Translations under genes and position numbers: made by a program
Shown here: positions 51,975 through 60,946 of the stretch, one piece after another
How the letters are laid out: each line of letters begins with the position of its first letter
Numbering within the stretch: the first letter of the stretch is position 1
Source: Verrucomicrobiaceae bacterium
GTDB lineage: Bacteria > Verrucomicrobiota > Verrucomicrobiia > Verrucomicrobiales > Verrucomicrobiaceae
DNA: 64,000 nucleotides
NCBI GenBank assembly: GCA_947458455.1
Contig: CANGYJ010000008.1
Coordinates: 186,001-250,000 of the forward strand
Reading direction: 5' to 3'
The notes under the pieces: generated by a model
The model's database searches: none
Told to the model about the DNA's origin: nothing
The model's input: only the letters and a program-made list of their open reading frames with translations

Positions 51975-53654
51975 ATGAAACCCACCCTCACATTCGGCAT
52001 CGCCTTGCTACTCGCGCAGTTGGTCGCGCTGCACGCCGCCGAGCCTGCCACCCAGCCCGCTTGGGGCGATCAAGGGGACGGCACCTATCGCAATCCCATT
52101 TTGTGGGCGGATTTCAATAACCCGTGTGTGTTCAAGGCGGGCGGCACTTTCTATCTGACCTGCGCCTCGCATCACTTCATGGGCATGCCGTTGCTGGCGT
52201 CGAAGGATCTGGTCAACTGGACGCACGCTGGGCGCATCTACTCGCGACTCGGTGGGGTTCATGCGGACTTCACTTTCCCCGGCAAGGCGTGTTCCGCTGG
52301 ATCGCAGGATGGCGAGGTGGGGTTCTTTCGTGGCACGTATTACCTGTTCAACTGGAGCACGAAATACCGGGGCTTTGTCTGCAAGGCCGCTGCGCCGGAA
52401 GGCCCGTGGAGTGAGCCGGTGAGCCTTTCGGAAAAGATCGTGGGCGACTTCGAAGACCCGTGTCCGTTTTGGGATGAGGATGGCAAAGGCTACTTGTTCC
52501 TGTTGGGCAATCCGGGGGCGCTGCGGATCTATCGCTTGAACGACACCTTCGATGCCATCGTGGACCAAGGCACGATCTTGATCGATGACATCCCGCCCAA
52601 GGGACCGCAGGTGTTCAAGCGCAACGGCTTCTACTACATCTCCGTCGCCTCCACCGGTAAGAACAAAGACAAGGCGCAATATGTCTATCGTTCCAAGTCG
52701 CTCTACGGTCCCTATGAGAGCAGGAAGCTCTTCCACGCAGGCAAGGCCGACATCAATGCCGCGCAGGGATCGCTCGTCGAAGTCAGTGGCGACCGCTGGG
52801 CCTTCCTGCATCACGACTACAACCTCTTCGCCACCTATGGCCGCCGTCTCTACCTTGAGCCTGCGGGTTGGACGGCTGATGGATGGCCGTGGATTGGCGT
52901 TGATGCTGACGGCGATGGAATCGGCGAACCCGTAGGCCTCACCGAGCCCTACGCCAAGCCCGCGCTGCCAATCCAACCCATCAATGCGGCGGACCCTTCC
53001 GATGAGTTTGAAGCGAGCATGCTCGGCGGTCAGTGGGCCTGGAATCACGACCCCGATGACTTGCGCTGGTCGCTCACCGCGAGGCCGGGACACCTGCGAT
53101 TGACGGCGCGGCATCTGAACACGCAAGGCGGTGTTTCCCAATTTGGCCGAACGAAGGTCAACTATCGCGATGACCATCTCCTCTTTGCCTACAACACGCT
53201 CGTCCAGCGCCTCTACGGAGCCGAGTCTGACATCGTCACGAAGCTCGACACCACGAACATGATCGATGGCCAATGCGCCGGACTCTGCACGATGATCGAC
53301 GACTACACTTGGATCGGAGTCGCCAAGGAGGGCGGCGTCAAACGCATCCGCTTTGCCAAAGGCACCGCCACTTCCGGCCCTGGCGCATTCACCGATGGTC
53401 CAGAACTCAAACAAGACGCCATTTGGTTGAAGCTCGAACACCGTCACTACAAAGGCAGCATGCTCTACAGCCTCGACGGCGAACACTTCGAGCCGCTGGG
53501 TGATCGCGACTACCCCTACCGCACCGCGTGGTATGAGGGCACCAAGGTCGGCCTGTTTTCCTACAACCTGTCATCGGCAGCAGAAGGCGGTCACGCGGAC
53601 TTTGATTTCATCCACCAGCAGCACGACGGACCAAAAACAGCGCGCAAAGAATGA
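51975..53654 (+). CDS. GH43-like exported protein with apparently replaced catalytic residues
   Basis: A 559-residue protein with a signal peptide (to about residue 22). The N-terminal five-bladed propeller is of the GH43 type (PILWADFNNPCVFKAGGTFYLTCASHHFMGMPLLASKDLVNW), and a C-terminal jelly roll follows (about 345-550). In active GH43 enzymes the base lies in P-D-P and the acid in E-G-P. Here the first site reads N-N-P (N49) and the second K-G-P (K209 in PPKGPQVFKRNGFYYI). The pKa-setting Asp161 (FEDPCPFWDEDG) is kept. The protein may bind glycan without cutting it. The alignment was made by eye. A 119-base gap precedes the gene, the longest in the locus. Confidence 0.8.
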   Translation: MKPTLTFGIALLLAQLVALHAAEPATQPAWGDQGDGTYRNPILWADFNNPCVFKAGGTFYLTCASHHFMGMPLLASKDLVNWTHAGRIYSRLGGVHADFTFPGKACSAGSQDGEVGFFRGTYYLFNWSTKYRGFVCKAAAPEGPWSEPVSLSEKIVGDFEDPCPFWDEDGKGYLFLLGNPGALRIYRLNDTFDAIVDQGTILIDDIPPKGPQVFKRNGFYYISVASTGKNKDKAQYVYRSKSLYGPYESRKLFHAGKADINAAQGSLVEVSGDRWAFLHHDYNLFATYGRRLYLEPAGWTADGWPWIGVDADGDGIGEPVGLTEPYAKPALPIQPINAADPSDEFEASMLGGQWAWNHDPDDLRWSLTARPGHLRLTARHLNTQGGVSQFGRTKVNYRDDHLLFAYNTLVQRLYGAESDIVTKLDTTNMIDGQCAGLCTMIDDYTWIGVAKEGGVKRIRFAKGTATSGPGAFTDGPELKQDAIWLKLEHRHYKGSMLYSLDGEHFEPLGDRDYPYRTAWYEGTKVGLFSYNLSSAAEGGHADFDFIHQQHDGPKTARKE

Positions 53655-53701
53655 GGATTAGCATTCTCCGCTCATCTCAACCGTTCACTCCACCCATCAC
53701 C

Positions 53702-54517
53702 ATGAAGCAACTCCTCCTCTCCCTGCTCCTGCTTGCCAGCACCGCCCACAGCCATGAACCCGCAGCGCCCGCGCCCAAGGGCAACGGACTCAAAGTGCTC
53801 GTGTATTCCAACACTGGCTACTATCGCCATCCCGAAACTCCGAAGATCAATCGCTGGCTCGTCCTGCTCGGTCATGAGCACGGCTTCGAGGTGGACGTGA
53901 CGGAGCATTGGAAAGACATGCGTGCGGAGGAACTGAGCCGCTACGACGTGCTCGTGCTCAACAACGCCAACGAACTCGATAAGGTGCTGCCCGAGGAACA
54001 GCGCAAGTCGGTGGAGGAATGGTTCACCAAGGGTGGCAAAGGCATCGTCGGCCTGCATGCCGCGCTGGTGCATCAGACGAAGTGGCCGTGGCTGAATGTG
54101 CTCGGCGGATGCGACTTCAATAGCGACTCCGACTTCAGCAAAGCCAAGGTCACCATCGATCCCGCCGCGAAGGATCATCCTGCCGTCAAAGGCCAGCCCG
54201 CCGAGTTCTGGATCGAAGCCGATTGGACCAATCACGACCGCGCCGTCACCGGCCAGCCCGGTTTCAACGTCCTCATGCGCGTGGACGAGACCACTTACAC
54301 GCCGGTGCGCGACTATTTCAAAACCCGCAACGGCAAGCCCATGGGCGCGGATCATCCCATCGCCTGGACGCACGAACCCGCGACCGGCGGTCGCTTCTTC
54401 TACACCGAGTTCGGCCACGACCTGCGCTCGCTCAGCACGCCCTTCGCGCGGCAGCATGTGCTCGAAGGCATCAAGTGGGCCGCGAAGGTGACGGTGATCC
54501 CTGCCAATCAAAAATAG
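53702..54517 (+). CDS. Exported ThuA-domain protein
   Basis: A 271-residue protein with a signal peptide (MKQLLLSLLLLASTAHS). The ThuA fold, a glutamine-amidotransferase-like domain, begins at about residue 31 (LKVLVYSNTGYYRHPETPKINRWL) and includes YDVLVLNNANELDKVLPEEQRKSVEEWFTKGGKGIVGLHAA, WLNVLGGCDF and TEFGHD near the end. ThuA domains take part in sugar metabolism in rhizobia; exported forms are common in Planctomycetes and Verrucomicrobia, without proven activity. The ATG at 53702 is chosen because it gives the signal peptide; an in-frame ATG at 53651 overlaps the previous stop. Confidence 0.88.
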   Translation: MKQLLLSLLLLASTAHSHEPAAPAPKGNGLKVLVYSNTGYYRHPETPKINRWLVLLGHEHGFEVDVTEHWKDMRAEELSRYDVLVLNNANELDKVLPEEQRKSVEEWFTKGGKGIVGLHAALVHQTKWPWLNVLGGCDFNSDSDFSKAKVTIDPAAKDHPAVKGQPAEFWIEADWTNHDRAVTGQPGFNVLMRVDETTYTPVRDYFKTRNGKPMGADHPIAWTHEPATGGRFFYTEFGHDLRSLSTPFARQHVLEGIKWAAKVTVIPANQK

Positions 54518-54528
54518 CAGATTGAACC

Positions 54529-56526
54529 ATGAAACACGCCCTCACCCTCCTCACCGCCCTGCTGCTCACGCCGCTGGCCGCGCTGCACGCTGCCGACTTC
54601 CTGCTAGTCGCGAAGGACAATCCACCCGTGCCGATCATCGTTTTCAAAGACGCGCCGCCACGCACACGCGATGCAGCGGTGACGCTGGCGGACTACATCG
54701 CGAAGATCAGCGGTCAGAAGCCGGAGGTGATCGATGGCGAACCAAAGGCAATGCCGGAGCGGGCCATCTGGATCGGCGTGCAGCCGGTGGTGAAATCTCT
54801 CTTCCCGAAAACCGACTTCGATTTCAAGCAGCCGGAGGAAACGCTCATCGTCGCGAATGAAAAACATCTCGTCATTGCCGGGCGGGATCGGTGGAACCCC
54901 GCGCACATGGAGGCTAAGGGCCGTCTGGCGATGAAGACCGGCGTCCAGCAGGAATATGGTACCGCGAACGCCGTGTATTCCTTCATCCAGGAGCAGCTCG
55001 GCGTGCGCTGGCTGTGGCCGGAGGAGGAGGACGTCATTACTCGCGACAGCATCGCCATCGCGCCGATGGAGCGGCGTTATGCGCCGTCCATCCGCTCGCG
55101 TGGCGGCATGTTGACCAAAACTTCGCTGGGCGACAACAAAGAGTCCGGCGAAGAGTTGTGGGCGCGGTTCCAGCGCGTGCAGCTCGACTCCATGGATATC
55201 TCCGGCGGGCATGGTTTCGGCGATTGGTGGGAGAAGTATGGTGCGGAGCATCCCGACTACTTCGCCGCCGCGCCGGACGGCACGCGCACGGCGGTCAAAC
55301 CCAGCGTCAGCAACACCAAACTCTGCGCCTCCAATCCCAAGGTCTGGCAGCAATGGATCGAAGACACCGCCGCGCTGGTGCAAGCCGATCCGCTGCTGCG
55401 CATCATCAATGTCTCGCCGAACGACGGCTACACCAGCGGCCACTGCACTTGTGCCAACTGCCGCGCCTGGGATCATCCCGACGGTGAAAAGGTGGAGTGG
55501 GGCTTCGGCGGCGGCGTGAAGATCCAAGGCGTGTCACAGACCGATCGCGACGTGCGTTTTGCCAACACCCTCGCCCGCCTGTTGAAACAGCGGTTTCCCG
55601 ACCGCGAGCTGTTTGTGCAGCTCAACGCCTACGGCCTCGCCCGCAATCCGCCGCTCGGAGTGGTGCCAGACGACAACGTCGTCATCTCCAGCGTGGCGAA
55701 CTTTCACCTGCGCTCGCCAGCCGAGCGCAAGCTGCCCATGCAGCAACATGCCGGCTGGGCCAAGGTGGCGAAGCATCTCATGTGGCGGCCGAATCTCGGC
55801 AGCCCCGCCGGACTGAGCTGGGGCCTGCCGGATGTCGCCATGACGCAGGCTGGTGAAGACTTCCGCTTTGCCGCCGACACGCATTGCCTCGGTCTCTACT
55901 TCGATTTGATCTGGCAGCACTGGGCCAATCAGGGGCCGCACTACTACGCCCTGGCGCATCTGGCGTGGAATCCGCAGGCCGATGTCGCCGCCGTGATGGA
56001 TGACTATTACCAGCGTGGTTTCGGCCCCGCCGCAGCCGAGGTGAAAGCTTACTGGCAGCTCCTGGAGCGCACCCGCATGGAGTTCGTGGCCGAGGAGCCG
56101 AGCCGCCATCGCGCCTTTGATTTGCCGAAGAAATACACGCCGGAGCTGTTCGCGCAGGCGCAGGCTCATCTCGATGCCGCCGCGAAGAAGCTGACCGCCG
56201 CCGATGAAAAATACCGTCGCCGCCTGCACTTCATCCAATACGGACTCGACTACGCCAAGCTCGTCGTGGACACCCGCGCCTCGATGCAAAAGCTCGAAGC
56301 CAGCAAAGGCCAGGAGGCCGCCGCCAAAGCCGAAGTGATGGCCAACTGGGACCGCGCCGAGCAGATGAAGCAGAAAGCTCCCGCCTACGCCATCAACTGG
56401 CAGGCCGTCTTCCGCCAGCCCGGCAATGGCGGCGGCGATGGCAACAAGCGCGTCATGGGCCTCCACCCCGATGCGCCGCTGAGCGGCAGGACACTGAAGG
56501 AACTGCGGGAGCCGGGGCTGGAGTAA
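54529..56526 (+). CDS. DUF4838 family exported protein
   Basis: A 665-residue protein with a signal peptide ending AALHA. Residues about 25-170 resemble the N-terminal alpha-glucuronidase/hexosaminidase-type beta-alpha domain (AAVTLADYIAKISGQKPEVI; AVYSFIQEQLGVRWLWPEEED). The DUF4838 region follows, a predicted TIM barrel, with NVSPNDGYTSGHCTCANCRAW holding a C-x-C-x-x-C motif. A helical C-terminal part completes it. The family is widespread in glycan-degrading bacteria and is thought to act on polysaccharides, but activity has not been shown to my knowledge. It is paralogous to the gene at 57880. Confidence 0.85.
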   Translation: MKHALTLLTALLLTPLAALHAADFLLVAKDNPPVPIIVFKDAPPRTRDAAVTLADYIAKISGQKPEVIDGEPKAMPERAIWIGVQPVVKSLFPKTDFDFKQPEETLIVANEKHLVIAGRDRWNPAHMEAKGRLAMKTGVQQEYGTANAVYSFIQEQLGVRWLWPEEEDVITRDSIAIAPMERRYAPSIRSRGGMLTKTSLGDNKESGEELWARFQRVQLDSMDISGGHGFGDWWEKYGAEHPDYFAAAPDGTRTAVKPSVSNTKLCASNPKVWQQWIEDTAALVQADPLLRIINVSPNDGYTSGHCTCANCRAWDHPDGEKVEWGFGGGVKIQGVSQTDRDVRFANTLARLLKQRFPDRELFVQLNAYGLARNPPLGVVPDDNVVISSVANFHLRSPAERKLPMQQHAGWAKVAKHLMWRPNLGSPAGLSWGLPDVAMTQAGEDFRFAADTHCLGLYFDLIWQHWANQGPHYYALAHLAWNPQADVAAVMDDYYQRGFGPAAAEVKAYWQLLERTRMEFVAEEPSRHRAFDLPKKYTPELFAQAQAHLDAAAKKLTAADEKYRRRLHFIQYGLDYAKLVVDTRASMQKLEASKGQEAAAKAEVMANWDRAEQMKQKAPAYAINWQAVFRQPGNGGGDGNKRVMGLHPDAPLSGRTLKELREPGLE

Positions 56527-56545
56527 CGTTCACGAGCTAGCACCC

Positions 56546-57883
56546 ATGAAACACACGCTCACACTCCTCACTGCCCTGCTGCTCGCGCCGCTGGCCGCGC
56601 TTCACGCCGAGCCGCCGCACATCTTGCTTCGCGAGGCGCTACAGTTTGAGAACATCGGCGACAGTGGACGCGTGCCGGGGACGATCCGGCTGCTGTATCA
56701 GCATCTGCCGGAGGCGACGGTGACGCTTTGGCCGTGGCAGCTTCACGAACGCGAGCGGGAGTTGCTCATGCGGGCGTTTCCGAAGCTGCGCATCGCTGAG
56801 GGCGAGGTGGATGAGGCGGGCAATGCCTCGACACCTGCTCTGGCGACGGCGTGGAAGGACGCGGACATCTTCATCACGCCAGCACGTCATGCGAAGACCT
56901 TCCAGGCCTGGGCAAAAACGGGCAGGCCGTATGGCTTCTTCGGCTCGCACTTTGATCCCATCAGCAGCCGCACGACGTTGCGGGATGGCGGCACGTTGGA
57001 GGAGTTGCGGGAGGCGATGGCGAAACTTCCAGCGGATCATTTGGACGGCCACTACAAGTCCCGCGAGGTCTATGATGGCGCGTCCTTCATCTTCGCCCGC
57101 GACACTTATTCGCTTCAGTATTTGCAGAGCCAAAAGCTGCGCACACCCATCGTCGAGTTCGGCCTGGATGGCACGTTTGGCATTGCTGTGCGGGATGAAA
57201 AGCGGGCGCAGAGCTGGCTGCGGCGCATCGGTGTGGATGAGGGGAAGTTCATCTGCGTGCTGCCGCGCCTGCGCTACACGCCCTACTACCGCGTGAAGAA
57301 TCTGCCGCGCGACGAGAGCGACTACGAGATCGATGCGATCAACTCCGAGCACGCCGCCCGCGATCTCGCGCCGCTGCGCGACCTCATCACGCTCTGGGTT
57401 CGCGAGAGTGGGCTGAAAGTCATCCTGTGCCCAGAGATGACTTATGAGATCACGGTGGCGAAGGAGCACCTCTTTGATCCGCTGCCCGCCGACGTGAAAC
57501 CCAATGTCATCTGGCGCGACAGCTTCTGGCTCGCCGACGAAGCCGCGTCCGTCTATGCCCGCGCTGTCGCCGTGTTCAGCGCTGAGTGCCACTCGCCCAT
57601 CATCGCCCTTTCCCAAGGCACGCCCGCTTTCTACGTGCGCAATCCTGCCGACACCGTGAAAGCCCAAATGTTCCGCGACCTCGGCCTCACCGATTGGGTC
57701 TTCGAAAGCAGGCAAACCACCGGCCAACAGCTCTGGGAAAAGCTGAAACCCATCCACGAAAACCGCGCCGCTGGTCGGGCGAAATCGGACGCTGCGATGA
57801 AGCAAGCCGCCGCCATTCAGAAACGCATGGTCCAGGCCATCGCGGATGCGGTGGCGAAACACCGCTCGAAGTTATCGCGATGA
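56546..57883 (+). CDS. Exported polysaccharide pyruvyl transferase-like protein
   Basis: A 445-residue protein related to the polysaccharide pyruvyl transferase family (PF04230, GT-B-like fold): LLREALQFENIGDSGRVPGTIRLL at the start, GTFGIAVRDEKRAQSWLRRIG, and the late block VFSAECHSPIIALSQGTPAFYV that resembles the donor-site region. Family members normally add pyruvate to glycans in the cytoplasm, from phosphoenolpyruvate. Here a clear signal peptide (residues 1-21) directs the protein out of the cytoplasm, where that donor is not expected. Its signal peptide is nearly identical to that of the preceding DUF4838 gene. The stop overlaps the next start (ATGA). Confidence 0.75.
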   Translation: MKHTLTLLTALLLAPLAALHAEPPHILLREALQFENIGDSGRVPGTIRLLYQHLPEATVTLWPWQLHERERELLMRAFPKLRIAEGEVDEAGNASTPALATAWKDADIFITPARHAKTFQAWAKTGRPYGFFGSHFDPISSRTTLRDGGTLEELREAMAKLPADHLDGHYKSREVYDGASFIFARDTYSLQYLQSQKLRTPIVEFGLDGTFGIAVRDEKRAQSWLRRIGVDEGKFICVLPRLRYTPYYRVKNLPRDESDYEIDAINSEHAARDLAPLRDLITLWVRESGLKVILCPEMTYEITVAKEHLFDPLPADVKPNVIWRDSFWLADEAASVYARAVAVFSAECHSPIIALSQGTPAFYVRNPADTVKAQMFRDLGLTDWVFESRQTTGQQLWEKLKPIHENRAAGRAKSDAAMKQAAAIQKRMVQAIADAVAKHRSKLSR

Positions 57884-59802
57884 AATACGCTCCGCTTCTC
57901 ATCCTTATCGCCACCGCGTTGTCGGTTCCCAGCGCCATCGCCGACATCACGCTCGTGAGCGATGGCAAGGCGCAGGCGGTCATCATTGTGCCGGAGGGCC
58001 TTTACAAGCAGGTGCAGAAGTCGGCTGCGCAGTTGACGAGCGAGACGATGAGCGTGCCATTGGCGGCGGTGGAGTTGGCGGACTATTTGCAGAAGGTCAG
58101 CGGGGTGAGGCCGGTGATTGCCACGGAGACGCAGAAGGGCGTGGAAGCGGCCTCGCGCATCTACATCGGGCACTGCAAGGCGAACGCGGACCTCGTGGTG
58201 CAGCCGGAGGAGTTTGTCATTCGCACCAAGGGCAAGGACTTGCACATTCGCGGCGGCGATTCGGCTCCCGGAGGCCTGATTTGCCAGGGCACGCTCTTCG
58301 GCGTGTATGATTTCACCGAGCGAGAACTCGGTGTGCGTTGGCTTTTTCCCGGTGAGCATGGCGAGGTGGTGCCAAAGCGGTCCACGCTCACCATTCCCGA
58401 TATCGACCGCCGCGAGCAGCCGCGCATCGAGAAGCGCAAGGTGCGGAATCAGGCGGTGACGCGCGAGGACACCTTCGCGCCGGTGCTGCAGAAGTGGGGC
58501 ATTCCGGTGGAGGCTTGGAAGGCCGCGCATGGCCCCGAGGCGACGGGCGCGTGGTTTCGCCGCATGAGGCTCGGTGCGCGCATCGAGATCGAGGGCGGTC
58601 ATGCTTACGCGGGCTGGTGGGAGAAATACGGGAAGGATCATCCTGAGTGGTTCGCGCTCCAGCCCGACGGCACGCGCACGCAGAAGCCGGAACGCGAGCG
58701 CTTGTGCAAATCGAACCCCGCGCTATGGGATGAAATCGCCCGAGTGCGCATCGCCGAGTTCCAGGCCGATCCGAGCAAGCGTATGGCCTCGCTCGCGCCG
58801 AATGACGGCGGCGCGAACAAGTGGTGCATGTGCGCTACGTGCCGTGCGCTCGATCCTGCGGATGCGCCGAAGCTCCAGAATGATCGCAGCCTCATCGATC
58901 CCGCCACGAAGCTGCCCTTTGCCGAATATCCGGCGCTCACGGACCGCGTGTTCACCTTCTTCAATGAGATCGCCAAACGCGTGCGACGCGAGATGCCGGA
59001 CCGCGACCTCGTGGCCTACGCCTACTCCGTGTATCGCACACCGCCGGTGAAACTCGGCCCGCTGGAGCCAAACCTCATCATCGGCTACGTCGGGCTCGAT
59101 CCCGCCGACATCAAGGCGTGGTCCCGCATCGCGCCGCGCCTTTACATTCGTCCGAACGACCTCGGTCCCGCCATTGATCTCGGCCTGTCACGCAACCACG
59201 CCGTGCACCTAGCCGAAGCTGTGAAGTTCGCCGTCGAGCACAAAGCCATCGGCTTCGACTTCGACAACTGCCACGGCAACTGGAGCGCCCACGGCCTCGA
59301 CTACTACGTCCTGTGCAAAGCCCTGTGGAATCCCACGCTCGATGTCCGCGCCACGATCACCGACTACTGCCGCAGCGCGTATGGCCCGGCTGCGGAGGTG
59401 ATGCAGCAGTATCACGATCTGCTCGAAAAGATCAGCAACCAAGTCCGCGCCGATCCCGAACTTGGACCCCGCAAGCCCCACGCCGCCCGTTTGCGCCGCT
59501 ACTACTCTCACGAGTCCCTGCAAAGCCTCGAAGCTCACATCAAAACTGCCCAAGCGGTGCAGGGCGATGACGCCGGAGTCAAAGCCCGCATCGAAATGGC
59601 CGCCGAGTCCGTGAAGTATGCCCGCCTCGTCACCGCATTGCTCGAAGTCGCCCACGACAAGAAATCCCCCATCTTCAACGACCGCATCGCCGCCGTGGAA
59701 ACCTTTCTGAAAACCAAAGTCCTCACCCACGAACTCGCCCCGCTCCACAGCCACCGCTACCTGCGCATGGCTTTGGCGTATGCAGAGCGCGAAGTGGAAT
59801 AG
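57880..59802 (+). CDS. DUF4838 family exported protein (second copy)
   Basis: A 640-residue protein with a signal peptide (MKYAPLLILIATALSVPSAIA). The N-terminal beta-alpha domain includes AAVELADYLQKVSGVRPVI and VYDFTERELGVRWLFPGEHGEVVP; the barrel includes SLAPNDGGANKWCMCATCRALDP, with the same C-x-C-x-x-C motif as the copy at 54529. It then ends in a helical domain. The two copies differ widely in sequence, so they are not a recent duplication. Its start lies on the stop of the pyruvyl transferase-like gene, showing translational coupling. Probably a glycan-binding or glycan-cleaving periplasmic protein; activity unknown. Confidence 0.85.
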   Translation: MKYAPLLILIATALSVPSAIADITLVSDGKAQAVIIVPEGLYKQVQKSAAQLTSETMSVPLAAVELADYLQKVSGVRPVIATETQKGVEAASRIYIGHCKANADLVVQPEEFVIRTKGKDLHIRGGDSAPGGLICQGTLFGVYDFTERELGVRWLFPGEHGEVVPKRSTLTIPDIDRREQPRIEKRKVRNQAVTREDTFAPVLQKWGIPVEAWKAAHGPEATGAWFRRMRLGARIEIEGGHAYAGWWEKYGKDHPEWFALQPDGTRTQKPERERLCKSNPALWDEIARVRIAEFQADPSKRMASLAPNDGGANKWCMCATCRALDPADAPKLQNDRSLIDPATKLPFAEYPALTDRVFTFFNEIAKRVRREMPDRDLVAYAYSVYRTPPVKLGPLEPNLIIGYVGLDPADIKAWSRIAPRLYIRPNDLGPAIDLGLSRNHAVHLAEAVKFAVEHKAIGFDFDNCHGNWSAHGLDYYVLCKALWNPTLDVRATITDYCRSAYGPAAEVMQQYHDLLEKISNQVRADPELGPRKPHAARLRRYYSHESLQSLEAHIKTAQAVQGDDAGVKARIEMAAESVKYARLVTALLEVAHDKKSPIFNDRIAAVETFLKTKVLTHELAPLHSHRYLRMALAYAEREVE

Positions 59803-59814
59803 TTTCTCCCAATC

Positions 59815-60930
59815 ATGAAATACAGACTCGCAGCCATCTGCCTCCTTACGCTCTCCACGCTAACCGCTTTCACTGCCGATTCACCTTTGCCGGCTAACTT
59901 CAAAGCCAAGCTCCAGACGACGGTGACGCGGCATTTGAATCAGCTCCTCAAAGAGGATGGTTCCATCACCGAGATGAAGGGCAAAACTTCCGAGGGGAAT
60001 GGTGCGCTGGCGTTTTATCTGATGTTCGAGGTCACGGGTGAGTCGAAGTTTCGCCAAGCGGCGCTCACCCTCGCGGATCAGGTTTTGAAAGACATGCGGG
60101 CGACGAAGCATGGTGTGCTGCCGATCAAGGAAAAGGACAAGCCCGGTGGAAAAACGATCATCGGCGGCGGCCCGCCAGCGCTGGGGGCTTACACCTCGGG
60201 TGTCGCTTACATTTTGCACAAGGAAGGCGGACGCAACGATGACCTCAAATACATCGCCACCGTGCTCGACCGTTATCCTTGGAGTGAGGAGGGCTGGTGG
60301 GCCTCCACCATCGACGTGGACACGGGCGAATCCAAACTGCCGATGACCAAACCTGCGATCATCAACAAGACCGCCGCCGTCGCGATGGCCGCCGGAATCG
60401 TCAGTGACTATGTGCGTGAGATTGATTCGACTCTCGCCGCGAGCTTGAAGCGCAAGGCCGACAAGTGCATCTACAGCCAGATCATTCCTGCGCAGTTGGA
60501 GGACGGCTTCTGGCATTACAGCCTTCTGGACAAAGACCCGAAGGACAAGGACGTGCTCGGCTACTTCATGCTCACGACGAAGGAACTGATGGACCTACAA
60601 AAGCTCAATCCTGCCTATCGCGAAGAGAAACTTACCGCCGCACTTAAAAAGGCCCAGGCCTTCGCGCTCAAGCACATCGCCCCGATGACGGACCCGAATA
60701 CAGGCACCTCCACGTCTGAACACGCCACTCGCGGCACGCCGACTCACTACGCCATCAAGGAAGACCTCAAGCGCAGCTTCCAACTCGGCCTCGTCCTCAT
60801 CGGCGGCGGTCACAGGGAGGAAGGCATCAAAATCATGACCACCGCGCTCGATCACTTCCCCATCGGCAACGCCGGGCAGGACAGCGCTCATGCAGCGGAG
60901 CCATCTGCACTCATTTTATCCGGCTTCTAA
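59815..60930 (+). CDS. Exported alpha-helical barrel protein, possible glycan hydrolase or lyase
   Basis: A 371-residue protein with a signal peptide (to about residue 21). It shows repeated helical pairs in the manner of an (alpha/alpha) barrel: LQTTVTRHLNQLLKEDGSI, GNGALAFYLMFEVTGESKFRQAALTLADQVLKDM, and YFMLTTKELMDLQKL. Such folds occur in unsaturated glucuronyl hydrolases and polysaccharide lyases, but the conserved catalytic residues of those families could not be placed with certainty. The genes on both sides encode exported glycan-related proteins, so a role in glycan breakdown is likely. It begins 12 bases after the DUF4838 gene. Confidence 0.6.
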   Translation: MKYRLAAICLLTLSTLTAFTADSPLPANFKAKLQTTVTRHLNQLLKEDGSITEMKGKTSEGNGALAFYLMFEVTGESKFRQAALTLADQVLKDMRATKHGVLPIKEKDKPGGKTIIGGGPPALGAYTSGVAYILHKEGGRNDDLKYIATVLDRYPWSEEGWWASTIDVDTGESKLPMTKPAIINKTAAVAMAAGIVSDYVREIDSTLAASLKRKADKCIYSQIIPAQLEDGFWHYSLLDKDPKDKDVLGYFMLTTKELMDLQKLNPAYREEKLTAALKKAQAFALKHIAPMTDPNTGTSTSEHATRGTPTHYAIKEDLKRSFQLGLVLIGGGHREEGIKIMTTALDHFPIGNAGQDSAHAAEPSALILSGF

Positions 60931-60946
60931 TGCGAGGCATACCATC

